The notes: generated by a model from the letters alone, not told the origin. Numbered from the stretch's first letter, positions 28,599-38,368 are shown. The stretch: 64,000 nt of DNA from Parietichytrium sp. I65-24A (GCA_012862575.1 BLSF01000001.1:1226002-1290001); one strand, 5' to 3'. A program made the numbers and translations.

Positions 28599-30434
28599 TC
28601 AATAAAGGAAGATGAGTCTTTTGCCATCGTATTGGAGCTGCTCTATATTGTGCGCAATGGCCTCCTTCTCATACGCGCACTCGGTGAGTGCTAAGCCTTG
28701 CTGGAATCGCTCTCTAGCGCCATCCACGGCGTCATTGTCCTCAACTAGAAGACACGCCCCCAGATTATTGTACAAGTGAGCCCAAGCATCGTCCTGTGTG
28801 TCTATTGGTGAGACAGTCTGCTCTACTTGGCGGTAAATCTGACAAGCAAAGTCAGCTCCCGTGAGTAGTGCGACTTGGGCACATTGAACTGCCAGTTTGA
28901 CGTCGCGTACGCGCTCGTTACCGGTGAACTCGTCTAAAATCGCTTCGAGTTGGCGGAGTCTGACCTGATGCTCGGGAGGAAGCGGGTTCATTTTCCCGTA
29001 AAAGGTAAGCAACCACATCAGAACCCTCCAGTCCCTCGGAGCATTTCGGGCGGTATATTCAAACAGAGTCTTCGTGTTCCGCCACCGTTCAATATGCAGT
29101 ATGCTGCACTCACTGAGACACCCGAGCGTCAGCGCACAAAGTGCAAGTAAGAGAGCAACCTGAGCGTAACCTCGGCCAGAAAGGTTCTCAATTTTTAAAG
29201 ATTGGGAGGTTAGAACTGCGAACAAGATGCACAGCGGGGGGCTTGCAAAGTATGAATATCTATCAGATCCCAGGCGAGCGTAACCGTGCGCAAAGGCGCC
29301 ACTGCCTGGGACTAGAGCAATAAGAAACCAGAGCAAAAGAGCTCCGTAGTGCCTTTTCGAGCGACTTGAAAGCAGTAAGGCGACTACAGCTAGAAGCCCC
29401 AGTGTCTGTACGATCGCAAGCTGCAGAGTGTCTGAGTTCCGCAAATCGAAGTCATCAAGCTCCACCATGTAGTTGGGCAATAATTTTGCTGGCCAGACAA
29501 TGCAACGAATCATGTTGGACAAGGAGAGATGAATCATTGCCACTCGGTCCTTCCATGAGAGGCGAAACAACTCAATCGAACATCTCGATGTCGTACCGAA
29601 TGTATATACCATTTGAAGTGCGATCGGGACAATGAAAGTCATTCGCCTCATGGCAAGGCAAAACAGCTGCCTGAGCGACTTTTGGAGTGGATTGAAGTCC
29701 AGTATCCAGATCTCTAGAATCGCAATCACAATTGGTGTGAATACACTGTAGCTCTTGCTCGTGCAGGACAGCAGGAAGAATACAGACGAGAGGCAAATCT
29801 GGACGAGTGATGCGTCCTCCCATTCAGGCAATGGTTTGGATGACATGCGGGAAGCGCAGCAGGCATACACACAAGCAAGCTGAAAAAACAGTGCCACGGG
29901 GTACGGCATCGCGCTTGCCCATGCAATGGGCTCCACGGCTACAGGGTGGAGCGCGAACCAAAGCGTTGCAGCTAAGGAAGAATACCGCACTGTAAAGGCG
30001 CTTTTCTTTTCCCCCGATTCTTTGCGCAGATATCTGCAAGCGATGATCACTGAAAGGTGGTAGACGAGCAAGCAGGAAAGGCCATGGGCGAGTAGAGCCA
30101 GGCGACGGTAGTGCAACGCTTCGCACCCAAAATAATATCCCACAGCCGCCTTGAGTAACCACGCAAGAGGCTCCCATACCTGCACAACAATTTGGTTCCA
30201 GGCCCACGCCCAGGTATCGATAGCAAGCGGGTGCTTCGTCTCGAGCTCTTCCTTCTTGAGCACATAGTTTTCAGTGTCATCATACTCTACGAACGGCCAG
30301 TCCTCTGTGCTGCGCGTCATCGACGGTCCCCAAGTCCTTGCCAGGGCCGCCCCAATCGCGCACGCAGCAACCATGTCGAGCCACGCACCTCTGGCATCGA
30401 AACGCCGCGGCCGCGCTCTCGCCTCTGCGCTCAT
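28599..30434 (-). CDS. TMTC-like GT-C membrane mannosyltransferase candidate with C-terminal TPR-like helices
   Basis: 611 residues from the ATG at 30434; the frame extends to 30497, but that part is translated from a C-rich run. The YDDTENY motif (Asp52-Asp53) in the first luminal loop is the GT-C catalytic signature. It is followed by about ten membrane spans and the FALHPVAVEPIAWASAMPY segment, which matches the HPV-x-E-x-(V/I)-AW motif of TMTC and related O-mannosyltransferases that use dolichyl-phosphate mannose in the ER. The last 150 residues look like TPR-type helices (AWAHLYNNLGACLL). Human TMTCs have longer TPR arrays. Membership of the wider PMT/ArnT superfamily is well supported, and TMTC itself somewhat less. 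Confidence 0.75.
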   Translation of the reverse strand: MSAEARARPRRFDARGAWLDMVAACAIGAALARTWGPSMTRSTEDWPFVEYDDTENYVLKKEELETKHPLAIDTWAWAWNQIVVQVWEPLAWLLKAAVGYYFGCEALHYRRLALLAHGLSCLLVYHLSVIIACRYLRKESGEKKSAFTVRYSSLAATLWFALHPVAVEPIAWASAMPYPVALFFQLACVYACCASRMSSKPLPEWEDASLVQICLSSVFFLLSCTSKSYSVFTPIVIAILEIWILDFNPLQKSLRQLFCLAMRRMTFIVPIALQMVYTFGTTSRCSIELFRLSWKDRVAMIHLSLSNMIRCIVWPAKLLPNYMVELDDFDLRNSDTLQLAIVQTLGLLAVVALLLSSRSKRHYGALLLWFLIALVPGSGAFAHGYARLGSDRYSYFASPPLCILFAVLTSQSLKIENLSGRGYAQVALLLALCALTLGCLSECSILHIERWRNTKTLFEYTARNAPRDWRVLMWLLTFYGKMNPLPPEHQVRLRQLEAILDEFTGNERVRDVKLAVQCAQVALLTGADFACQIYRQVEQTVSPIDTQDDAWAHLYNNLGACLLVEDNDAVDGARERFQQGLALTECAYEKEAIAHNIEQLQYDGKRLIFLY

Positions 30435-30685
30435 TCCTCTACGGAGAGAGTTTGCGTCTCTTTCGACCCCTCCCCCCCCCCAACTAAAGATCACCACCCC
30501 TTCCGCTTGACTCTTCCTCGTCCCGTATCACCAGATTTACCGCGCGAGGACCCTGTCAGTAGCCAAGCCTTAGTGCCAGCATGGTACTCGGGTACGCACG
30601 GTGAGTACGTACGTACTTTTGGGGTTGGCCAAGTGTGTTGTCGAAGTGCAACTAGTGCCGTAGGGGTTGGCTGAAGAGTGAAAAG

Positions 30686-30717
30686 ACAAAACCAAAACCA
30701 AAACCAAAACCAAAACC
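30686..30717. repeat. (CCAAAA)n short tandem repeat
   Basis: Five perfect 6-bp CCAAAA units in the gap between the mannosyltransferase gene and the secreted-protein gene. Confidence 0.85.
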
Positions 30718-30886
30718 AACAAAACGAAGGTATTGAGGTCCCGGAAAAGACGGAGGTGGGAAGCGGAATAGAATATAAAAGACACGAAAGAAAGAAGTCG
30801 TTAGATAACAGTATGTTTATCGCGGACGCTCTACTACATTTGCGTCCGACGAAAGGCTGAAAAGTAGTGGTGAGGCGGGAAAGAGC

Positions 30887-31534
30887 CTATGTAAGTCTGG
30901 AAGCTGTGTCCGAGTCGCTGACTTCTCCAAACTGGATGAACGCAAACGTTCCCGCCCCGCTGGTTGAGCTCGAGGAGGTGATATCGGAGGTTGCCCACCG
31001 AGAGGCTGTTGGAACAGTGACGGTAATGGTGACCTGATTTGCGCATTCTGCGTTCGCACCATTTGCAAGAAAGAGGGCCCCGACAGCCATGCTTCCATAC
31101 ATCGCAGCTGGAGCGTGCTGGTTCTGAGCAGCCAGAGCGATAATTCCTGAGCAAAGTGCTGCCTTGGAAACTTGTGCGGACGAAGCTCCCGACACCTCCT
31201 TGTAGTTAATGCCAATCGCAGAGGTAGAATCCGCCACAATCACCTTGAGGACGTTTCCTTCGAGAACGACGCTTGAGGTCGACAAGTCGTGCGATACGCT
31301 TGCTTCCGAGCTGATGGCCACTGTATGCTCTGTGCCCTCCTTCTTCACCACCACATTCACGTCGATCGTTGCGCCGATCTCAACCTGAAGCAAGTTGATG
31401 CGCGAGTAGTCTGTCTCCTCGATACCCGCTGCAAGTCCCTCATACGAAACGGCAGCCGTGTCCTGGAAGCAGTCTTGGGCATTTGCAAGCGCAAGCCAGC
31501 TCGCAGCGGCAGCAACAGCTGTGGCAACCTTCAT
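30887..31534 (-). CDS. Secreted or luminal protein of unknown function
   Basis: 215 residues from the ATG at 31534, which exposes a clean signal peptide (KVATAVAAAASWLALANA, cleavage likely before QDC). The frame runs 21 codons further upstream, but that extension would bury the signal. The mature part is rich in Val, Thr, Ser and Ala with a beta-strand pattern (VEIGATIDVNVVVKKEGTEHTVAI). A second hydrophobic stretch (MYGSMAVGALFLANGANA) might anchor it or act as a second signal-like helix. Three cysteines (22, about 128 and about 161) lie in the mature part. No family recognised. Its short size and composition fit an extracellular or thylakoid/vacuolar-lumen protein. Confidence 0.6.
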   Translation of the reverse strand: MKVATAVAAAASWLALANAQDCFQDTAAVSYEGLAAGIEETDYSRINLLQVEIGATIDVNVVVKKEGTEHTVAISSEASVSHDLSTSSVVLEGNVLKVIVADSTSAIGINYKEVSGASSAQVSKAALCSGIIALAAQNQHAPAAMYGSMAVGALFLANGANAECANQVTITVTVPTASRWATSDITSSSSTSGAGTFAFIQFGEVSDSDTASRLT

Positions 31535-32401
31535 GATGATGGCAGCGTTTTTGAGCAAAGTATCTTCCGCTTCCTCGGGTACTGAGCCCTGTGTCAATCA
31601 ACGCAAGCAAAGGCCGTGCCCACTTCTTTGACTCGGACCAATTGACAGTGAACTATCCTCGACCGAAAGGGTTTTGCTCGCTTCCCGTTCCAGCCCGCTC
31701 GACGACAACGGGAAGAAGAGGTCGATCGATACACGTAAATGTCTCTAAAAGATCAAGCTGGCAACTAACTCGCCACACTTCCCAATCCTACTCAACACTT
31801 ACGCTCCCGGGTAGCAAGTGGCGTTTGCACAATCCCATTCCAATAGCACACTTTTACTTGCACTGCTAAGTCAAATTTTCGTGCATCGGGAGTATTGTAC
31901 AGTGTAAGTGCGCGCATAAGAGGGGGTGTGCAATGCCCTCGAAAACGGGCACGAGACAGAAAATATCAGAGTTGGCGATGGCACGCAATGGCCGCGTATT
32001 TGCGCGATCTTCTGGGATGGAAAAGTGAGCATGGGAAGACGCGAAAGCGGGGGCTGATTGAGCTGTTTTGGTCCACAACTTGGGCATGGGGGCTAACCCA
32101 AAGCCCCCATAACTTATTGGTGATGGTGAGGTTGAGCTTGGCGCCAAAAGGTTGCCTTGACAAATCGCTTGCCTTGAAAGAGGGCTTTGCTGAGCTTTCA
32201 TTCCAATTGACATGTGCGTGCATGGAGGAGGTGGTTGGTTTGATGATTCTTGATCATACCCCCCAACACAACGCCAGGAAGGAAAGTGTGAAAGACGACT
32301 GATTAGAGACAGTTGCACAAAAGCTCCACCAAAAGTCTGGCCTATTGTTTTAAGGAATAAAACGCTACGTTATTTGGTACCCTTCCTCAAATTTCCTCAA
32401 A
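31535..32401. other. Intergenic region, no supported gene
   Basis: A 135-codon + frame (31895-32302) and a 150-codon minus frame overlap here, but neither shows recognisable motifs or clean codon bias. I see nothing else. Confidence 0.5.
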
Positions 32402-33997
32402 TCAAAATGTCTCCATACCAAATGACGCGATAGGATGGGTAACGCGTTGGGGCCTACCGTACAGCTCGACCGTGCCATCTCCACGCGACTTGAAATCTTG
32501 TGCAAGAGCGGCGAGCGTGGGCACTTTTGCGTTTGGAATGACTTTTCTTGCTAGGGGGAGGGGGGATGACACGGACTCTGATATTTGTAGCTGTTGTTGG
32601 TGCGTGTCGGCTTGGTCCCATGGAACGAAAGTCGGGTCTTTCATTTGCTCGTGGAGGTCGGCAACGTATTCGCCGATTCCGCTGGATGCTGTAAGTCCTG
32701 TGCTGCGGATCCCAGCTACGGTGATCCAATTTTGAGCCGGTTCGGCTCGGATCTGGTAGTCTACAAATTCGGTGGCAGGGCGTAGTCCAGAGTAGGTTCC
32801 AACAATATCTGCGTCTTCAAGGACAGGGAGAATTCGTCTCCCGAATTCGGCAAGCTGTCTGATTGTCGCAATGTCTGTGGATCGGTCCGTTCGCGAGGAC
32901 TGGTCAACTGCAGTTGGCCCAACAATAATATTCCCGTACACTGATTCCCAAGCTATAACGCCTCTTGTAATGGGCGTGGGGACTGGCTCTATGATAAATT
33001 GTGGCATCCGTTTTCGTTCGCTAGACGCAGCCGTTGGTTTGAAGACTATAAATTGACCTTTCCTTGGGGTCACTCTGAATTCGACGCTTGTCTTGTCGGA
33101 TCTGCTCGCTTCGACATGATCGCCGTACAACCCGCCGCAATTGATGACAACTGTAGCTTGGAAATTGTGCATTGTCGGGGAGGAGGGCGCCTGTTGGGCA
33201 CAGAGTTCTTTATTTGCGTCTTGAACTGGAATATTCACCAAGAGGTTGCCGTTTTGCGACCGGCCTACGGAAGCCTCGTCAGTTTCCTCCGCATGAATAT
33301 TCCATACCCGCTCTTTCGGAAGGAATTCCGTTCTAGTCACGCGGCGATTGTTGAGCAGCTGTGCTCCATGCAGCCGTGCGCTCTCGGCATAGCCCATCGG
33401 TACTAGCCATGGCTCCACGACAGCTTCGTAAGGCATAAGAAGTGCGCCGAGAGCGTGGTCAGCGAGCGCTGGCTCAAGTTTAGCTAGCTCTTCTTGATCG
33501 AGTATCTCGGCCTCCATGTCTCCGACGTGTCGATTCTCTTCCAGCAGCTCAGGAAGCTTCTCGAGCTCGGCTTCATTCCAAGCAACGATCAGCGAACCTG
33601 ACTTGCGCACGTGATCATGCGATAAGCCAAACGAGCGGTACAGGTGTTGATGCAGCCGAATACTTCTCAAAAGCAGCTTCCTTTCCAACGATCCAGCTGG
33701 GGCGTCATAGCCCGTGCACCCGATGCCGCTATTTCCCGAAGACGCCCCCGCCGCAAAAGCATCCTCTTTCTCCAAAACAAGAACTGAGTGGCCCCTTACC
33801 GCGCACTCTCTCGCCACTGCCAGGCCCACCACGCCTCCACCGATTACAGCAACGTCAAACCTCTTTGTCTTCTGCTTGCCGTCCGCCTCCTTGAGCCGCG
33901 GCATGGCCTCGGTCTCGCGCCCATTCTGGCAAACAGCGTACACTTTCGCACTCGCCGCCAAAGCTGCGGCGCCGCCGAACGCTCTTCGCCACCACAT
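32402..33997 (-). CDS. FAD-dependent oxidoreductase, DAO/GlpA-like (glycerol-3-phosphate or 2-hydroxyacid dehydrogenase family)
   Basis: 531 residues from the ATG at 33997 (553 if the ATG at 34063 is used). The Rossmann motif VAVIGGGVVGLAVAREC and the following strand VLVLEKED bind FAD. SSGNSGIGCTG matches the second FAD contact of DAO-family flavoproteins. GNIIVGPTAVDQ and AGIRSTGLTASSGIGEYV at the C-terminus match the bacterial anaerobic glycerol-3-phosphate dehydrogenase (GlpA)/L-2-hydroxyglutarate oxidase branch. The N-terminus (WWRRAFGGAAALAASAKVYAV) may be a transit peptide or anchor. The exact substrate cannot be told from sequence. I prefer the inner ATG because the first codons of the longer frame run into the 115-bp minisatellite. 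Confidence 0.85.
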   Translation of the reverse strand: MWWRRAFGGAAALAASAKVYAVCQNGRETEAMPRLKEADGKQKTKRFDVAVIGGGVVGLAVARECAVRGHSVLVLEKEDAFAAGASSGNSGIGCTGYDAPAGSLERKLLLRSIRLHQHLYRSFGLSHDHVRKSGSLIVAWNEAELEKLPELLEENRHVGDMEAEILDQEELAKLEPALADHALGALLMPYEAVVEPWLVPMGYAESARLHGAQLLNNRRVTRTEFLPKERVWNIHAEETDEASVGRSQNGNLLVNIPVQDANKELCAQQAPSSPTMHNFQATVVINCGGLYGDHVEASRSDKTSVEFRVTPRKGQFIVFKPTAASSERKRMPQFIIEPVPTPITRGVIAWESVYGNIIVGPTAVDQSSRTDRSTDIATIRQLAEFGRRILPVLEDADIVGTYSGLRPATEFVDYQIRAEPAQNWITVAGIRSTGLTASSGIGEYVADLHEQMKDPTFVPWDQADTHQQQLQISESVSSPLPLARKVIPNAKVPTLAALAQDFKSRGDGTVELYGRPQRVTHPIASFGMETF

Positions 33998-34055
33998 CTC
34001 TTCCTCCCCAACGCACTGCACTTCAGCGCAGAGCCTCGACTTCCGCCAAGAGCGT

Positions 34056-34405
34056 CGATTCACGCACGTCGCAGGAGCTTTGTCTGCTTGAGCTCAAGTC
34101 GGAGTTGGCGAGATGGCCACAAGAGCTCCAGCGTCCTGTACTCCACAGAGGGATCCGCAACTTGCCAGCTCGATTCACGCACGTCACAGGAGCTTTGTCT
34201 GCTTGAGCTCAAGTCGGAGTTAGCGAGATGGCCACAAGAGCTCCAGCGTGCTGTACTCCACAGAGGGATCCGCAACTTGCCGGCTCGATTCACGCACGCC
34301 ACAGGAGCTCTGTCTGCTTGAGCTCAAGTCGGAGTTGGCGAGATGGTCACAAGAGCTCCAGCGTGCTGTACTCCACAGAGGGATCCGCAACTTGCCTGCT
34401 CGACC
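34056..34405. repeat. Minisatellite, three copies of a 115-bp unit
   Basis: AGGAGCTNTGTCTGCTTGAG recurs at 34073, 34188 and 34303, exactly 115 bp apart, with few mismatches. The unit length is not a multiple of three, so the array is not coding. It lies upstream of the FAD oxidoreductase start. Confidence 0.95.
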
Positions 34406-34422
34406 GACCGAGCGCCGCCCCA

Positions 34423-34454
<32 letters not shown>

Positions 34455-34500
34455 GTGTCTCTCTCTTTCTTTCTCTCTGTGTCTCTCTGTGTCTTCTCTT
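34423..34500. repeat. (CT)n microsatellite
   Basis: CT-rich tract with GTGT interruptions, directly after the 115-bp minisatellite. The purine strand is the sense strand of the minus-strand oxidoreductase gene. Confidence 0.9.
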
Positions 34501-35254
34501 CTCTATGTATTGCACTCTGCTCAGCTCAAGGTTCAATGCTTTGCCCAAGTGTAACAGTCATTTGCGCACCAAGTTTGCGTCGCACACCTCCACAGCTCCA
34601 ACACGAAAAGTACAATTATTGGTGTTTGTGCTAGTGCATGTACTCTACGTACTCCCTACCACATCGGGGGAGCTACTACCATCCACGTTAACCGCCTTCG
34701 CTATCCTTTCGTATCGTTTGGTACTAATCAACAACTGGGTAGACGAATGAGTGATTGTTGTTAAGGAGCAGGTAGTAGCGCCATAGGACCTGAGCGAGAT
34801 TCTGTGCTCTGGTGTAGTTGCGAATAATAAAAGACGAAGGAATATGATGATGTGAAAAGACGGAAAAACTCGCCGTGTCGTGTATTTGATTGGAGCGTCG
34901 CCAGGACCGGTAGCGAGGGCGGTGGGAGTGGAAGGGTACGCGAGGACACTTTTTCCAATAGCGCGGGACAGTAGTCGTCGCCAGTAAATGTGTCACTAAT
35001 CCGACGACACTTTCTCGATCATGGAACTATAAGCTGAGAGGTGTTCATCACAAGGCACGTGGGTTCAAGTTTACATGTACAGGAACGTACTTGGTTGACA
35101 ACAATATCTTTTTAGAAAAGGGCTCGGCGTTGGTTGTATGACTCCACAAGTGGCACGTGGATAATAATTTCTTTTCGTGTTCTAGCAAGAGTGGTAGAAT
35201 AGGTATCTTGCCCAATTCGTCAAAAGGAAAAATACTCACCGCGGGACAGGGATC
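34501..35254. other. Intergenic region, promoter side of the unknown gene at 35255
   Basis: No supported gene or RNA. Only short unconvincing frames on both strands. Confidence 0.5.
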
Positions 35255-36097
35255 GTGTGCGAGATGCGTGGCACGAGGGTGCTGAGGAACGTGGGCCTGC
35301 ATGTGGATAAGCAGAGATGGGTAGGGCGGCGCATTCAGCCAGAAGACTGCGCGTTCACGGTGCTCCCGTGGGGTCTAGTGCCGCAGCAGATTGTCAAGGA
35401 GAAGATCGTGCCACTGGCACTCAAGAGGAAAGCGGACACAGGACACGCCGGGTTGTTTGCTCCTGAAAGGCAGCTGAGGATTTTCGGATCGAGCGTGGCT
35501 GACATGCAGGAGGGAACGGAGCTGGCGTATAGATTTTTGGCGAGTACATTCAGCGCGGGAGAGCCGGTTATGGAGGAGAAGTACTCGACTCAGGTGGACC
35601 GGCACCTCGGAGCGTGTTTTGACATGCAACTACGTCAGATTGAGCGTCCCCTGGTTGAGGTGCATGCTGTGCACGAGGTCGTGATAACTTCGACGTTCCC
35701 GTTGCTTTTGTGCGACCCGACCAATCCAGAAAATCTTGCCGAGTCGCAGTTCCTGTGGAAATATTTTGGCGTGAACGCGGTGACGGCTCAGCTTCACTTT
35801 GCAAAGCTGATGCTCTCGCGGGTGTATCGACAGCTTACAGAGGCGGAGGACTATGGCTTACGCGTGGCGGTGGAAGCGATCATCAGAACATCAGAAACCA
35901 GCCATTTTGGGCCGCAGGCTGGCGTGCGCATGGACGACGCAGAGCACGTCTTGTGGTTTTACGGGGGCAAGGATCAGGATATCATTTCCACCCAGGATAT
36001 TAACTTTCAGCTCGTCAACATGAACGAAGCCCTGTCAATGATTCAGGACACGGCGTCTCCTGAAGCGTGGGCGCTCAAAGAAGCTGCTGACACCTAG
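35255..36097 (+). CDS. Conserved-looking protein of unknown function
   Basis: 280 residues in one clean frame, with no signal peptide or membrane span. The N-terminus is basic and arginine-rich (RGTRVLRNVGLHVDKQRWVGRR), compatible with a mitochondrial presequence. The body mixes helices and strands (LAYRFLASTF, HAVHEVVITSTFPLLL, FLWKYFGVNAVTAQLHFAKLML) and ends in an acidic helix. I do not recognise the family. A weak likeness to Tim44/MBA1-type mitochondrial domains crossed my mind but is not supported by any clear motif. A second in-frame ATG at codon 4 is also possible. AATAAA lies 82 nt after the stop, and a convergent minus-strand exon ends 146 bp away. Confidence 0.65.
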   Translation: MCEMRGTRVLRNVGLHVDKQRWVGRRIQPEDCAFTVLPWGLVPQQIVKEKIVPLALKRKADTGHAGLFAPERQLRIFGSSVADMQEGTELAYRFLASTFSAGEPVMEEKYSTQVDRHLGACFDMQLRQIERPLVEVHAVHEVVITSTFPLLLCDPTNPENLAESQFLWKYFGVNAVTAQLHFAKLMLSRVYRQLTEAEDYGLRVAVEAIIRTSETSHFGPQAGVRMDDAEHVLWFYGGKDQDIISTQDINFQLVNMNEALSMIQDTASPEAWALKEAADT

Positions 36098-36178
36098 TAG
36101 CCCTGGTGATCCGCTTCGTAGTGATAGACTCTCCTCAGTCTAAAATTTGTAGAATTTAGTACTTGGTACCTCCTCGCA

Positions 36179-36184
36179 AATAAA
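36179..36184 (+). promoter_or_regulatory. Probable polyadenylation signal
   Basis: AATAAA, 82 nt downstream of the stop of the unknown gene at 35255-36097. Confidence 0.45.
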
Positions 36185-36242
36185 GATTGATTGTATGTAC
36201 ACTTGTTGCACCTGAATGCCTCTTTCCCCTCGAGCTCCCGGC

Positions 36243-36533
36243 TTACAGCTTGTCTTGCCAGAGTTCTGCAAACAATTTGTTCGTGAAAAAGTTGGGATTC
36301 ACACAGTTTGTCTGAAGGACTTGGTTTTGCAATGCAAATGATTCTTTTGCAGGATCTCGAAACTTGGCGTTTGGACCCGGAGAGACCGCTTGTTCATCGA
36401 TCCTTCGGTTCCAAATCAGAGTGATTGACGACGAGACAGAATTCAGGCGACAAACTTCCTCGAATATGTCTCCTTGGAGAATTTGGTGGTCAGAACCGAT
36501 GTATGTCGCGCCCAGCGTGTCCGTGTCGGTGCT
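36243..36533 (-). CDS. Terminal exon of a spliced gene, unknown product
   Basis: The minus strand is open for 96 codons from just after a CTTAG to a TAA at 36245-36243, with no ATG at its start. Its protein-like reading includes LGATYIGSDHQILQGDIFEEV, ITLIWNRRIDEQ, FALQNQVLQTNCVNPNFF and a hydrophobic-charged end (LFAELWQDKL). A stop (TAG) lies immediately upstream in frame and overlaps an AG acceptor, so the sequence must be reached by splicing. A GTAAGT 14 nt further upstream may belong to an alternative splice using a later acceptor. The 5' exons should lie between 36534 and about 37080, but I could not place them. No family recognised. It is convergent with the + gene that ends at 36097. 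Confidence 0.5.
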   Translation of the reverse strand, partial: STDTDTLGATYIGSDHQILQGDIFEEVCRLNSVSSSITLIWNRRIDEQAVSPGPNAKFRDPAKESFALQNQVLQTNCVNPNFFTNKLFAELWQDKL

Positions 36534-37080
36534 CTAAGCTTACTTACCGCCGTCTTCGGGACCGAGCTTGGTATGTCATACCGGTACCTAGTTTTTCTTT
36601 CTTCTCAACTTTTCATTTGACAGTCACGGTCCCTCGAGTATACCACTGTGAATCTTCGTTTACGAGTCAAAACCATTTTGCAACGAGGTTAGGGGAGAGG
36701 AACCTTTACGGGGAGGGTGCTACACGAAAATGGTATATGCGCTATCCATCTGGCCCCAGTATCTTGCCCGTGGGGTTTGTGCTGCAGTGTCACAGCGGCG
36801 GAGCTGTTGTGGTAGTACCTGGAGGAATAGTGCTAAACCCGCAATAAGAGATGAACGCGAAAACGCGGTGTTATGCCTCCGAGACGGACGGCGCGCAGGA
36901 CTGTCATTGAACAGACTCTGCTCTGCTCTGCATTTGTTTGTTTTTTTGTTTCTTTCCAGACTTTCTTTCACAGCGTCGGGCCAATTCCGTTGCGCAGTGC
37001 CATGCAGCATAACTTACTAGCTTCCTTCTGCATCATGATTGTACTACCACTACAGTCTCTCTGCGCTTGCCGCACTGCAG

Positions 37081-37414
37081 GGCACCCTCTACATCCCTCT
37101 ACCAGCGAGCTGGGAGTCCAAATACGAACCGGGAAACGCCACTCAAAAAAACGCCAACTCGGTAAACTCGTTCGAGTACCGGTACTATGCCAAGTACTGC
37201 CTGCGCATTTTGCTCGACAACTCGAATCGCCGCTGCTGCGGTTTGATCGAAGGCGGTCAGAAATGGCAGTTCCAAGGCACGAAGAAGCGCAGGCCACTCT
37301 CTGTCTGTCTTTTTCCGCAGGTCGCTGCGCGGTGGAGACACGCTGAGGCACTACAAAAAGCAAAAGTCTGCAGGCAACTGCTTGAGCCCGTTTCGCCCTA
37401 CCATGGCGGCGTGA
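37081..37414 (+). CDS. Probable last exons of a spliced gene, unknown product
   Basis: Two + strand blocks, 37081-37268 and 37321-37414, join over a 52-nt intron (acceptor CTTTTTCCGCAG) into 93 codons ending in TGA. The reading includes YIPLPASWESKYEPGN, FEYRYYAKYCLRILLDNSN, CCGLIEGGQKW and then SLRGGDTLRHYKKQKSAGNC. Third codon positions are strongly G/C (about 75%), much higher than in any competing frame, which supports this strand and suggests a highly expressed gene. An acceptor-like GCACTGCAG precedes 37081, so earlier exons are expected upstream, possibly after the pyrimidine-rich TTTCTTTCCAG at about 36959. The donor (GTTCCA) is poor. I do not recognise the protein; a phycobilisome-linker-like protein is only a guess. 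Confidence 0.4.
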
Positions 37415-38368
37415 TGCAATGATGCAAAAGAATGCAGAAGAAATCAAAAGAATGCAAGAATGGAACCCGAGCCAGTCTTCGAGGCAACCAGAGTTCTGAA
37501 TAAAATCCACCTAAACGAAGGAATCCAGCGTCTCGCATTCGCGTTCAGTCATGAATTTATATCATATCCAAACGCAAGACAAGCAAGACAAGCAAGACAA
37601 ACATGATAAGCGGGGCGGACGGGACGGGCCTGCTGTGTGATGTGCGATGTGTGATGCGTGTTCACTGAAAATAATAATGATCATGTTCATTGAGCAGACA
37701 ATGCATGAATTTGTTTTAGAATCGAAAAAGCCTTCAAATTTTGGCCGAGCAAATCAAGAATGAACTTGGACGAACGATTTCTCTCTATCCACACACTACT
37801 TAGCGCCGAGTCCTACACCCCTCGCTACCGACCCTTCCTCTAGCCGCTCGCCTAGCCGCATTAAGACCCTCTACCTTTGCCATTAGGCCTCTAGGTTTGT
37901 TTCTGCAGCAACTTTCGGAGTATTAACGATTATCCTAGCCACTCCTATCCGCATCGGAGTGGCAGACCAGAGACACTATCACTCCGTTCTACCAAACTCT
38001 CTAGCCCAGCCTACCCATACTACCCATACCCTCCTCCTCCACAGCCTTCGCTTCTTACCCTCGCGTCTACCCATTCGCATAGCACCGGTCGATCCCAGCG
38101 AGGGGCAAAGATAGGGCGAAAGATAGCCAAGACAGAGCCCACTCCTACGCCGGCGGCTAGCCCCCTCCTACGCCCGCGTGGATTCTTGTACCCCTCCTTA
38201 CACAACATAGAGAGAGAGAGAGTCCACACAGAGAGAGAGAGAGAGAGAGCGAGAGCGCGGACACGTGGCACATCGCATAACAGCAGGAGTGTCCCCGAGT
38301 ACCCCCCGGCAGGCATACCACTAGGAGCAACCAGCGAGAGCATATCAAGCATAGCAAGCATAGCAAGC
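37415..38368. other. Intergenic region, promoter of the Stm1-like gene
   Basis: No supported gene. It contains AAGACAAGCAAG-type short repeats (about 37570-37603) and two GA tracts (38209-38222, 38230-38255) about 115-160 nt before the ATG at 38369. Confidence 0.6.
38209..38255. repeat. (GA)n tracts upstream of the Stm1-like gene
   Basis: Two GA dinucleotide runs on the sense strand, separated by TCCACACA. Confidence 0.9.

Noticed and set aside
31895-32302. 135-codon + strand frame between secreted protein and FAD oxidoreductase
   Set aside because: No motif, no signal, an equally long antisense frame; could not be supported.
36968-37510. 180-codon minus frame overlapping the split + gene at 37081-37414
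   Set aside because: Ser/Arg/Cys-rich shadow composition; the + strand frame has much stronger third-position bias.
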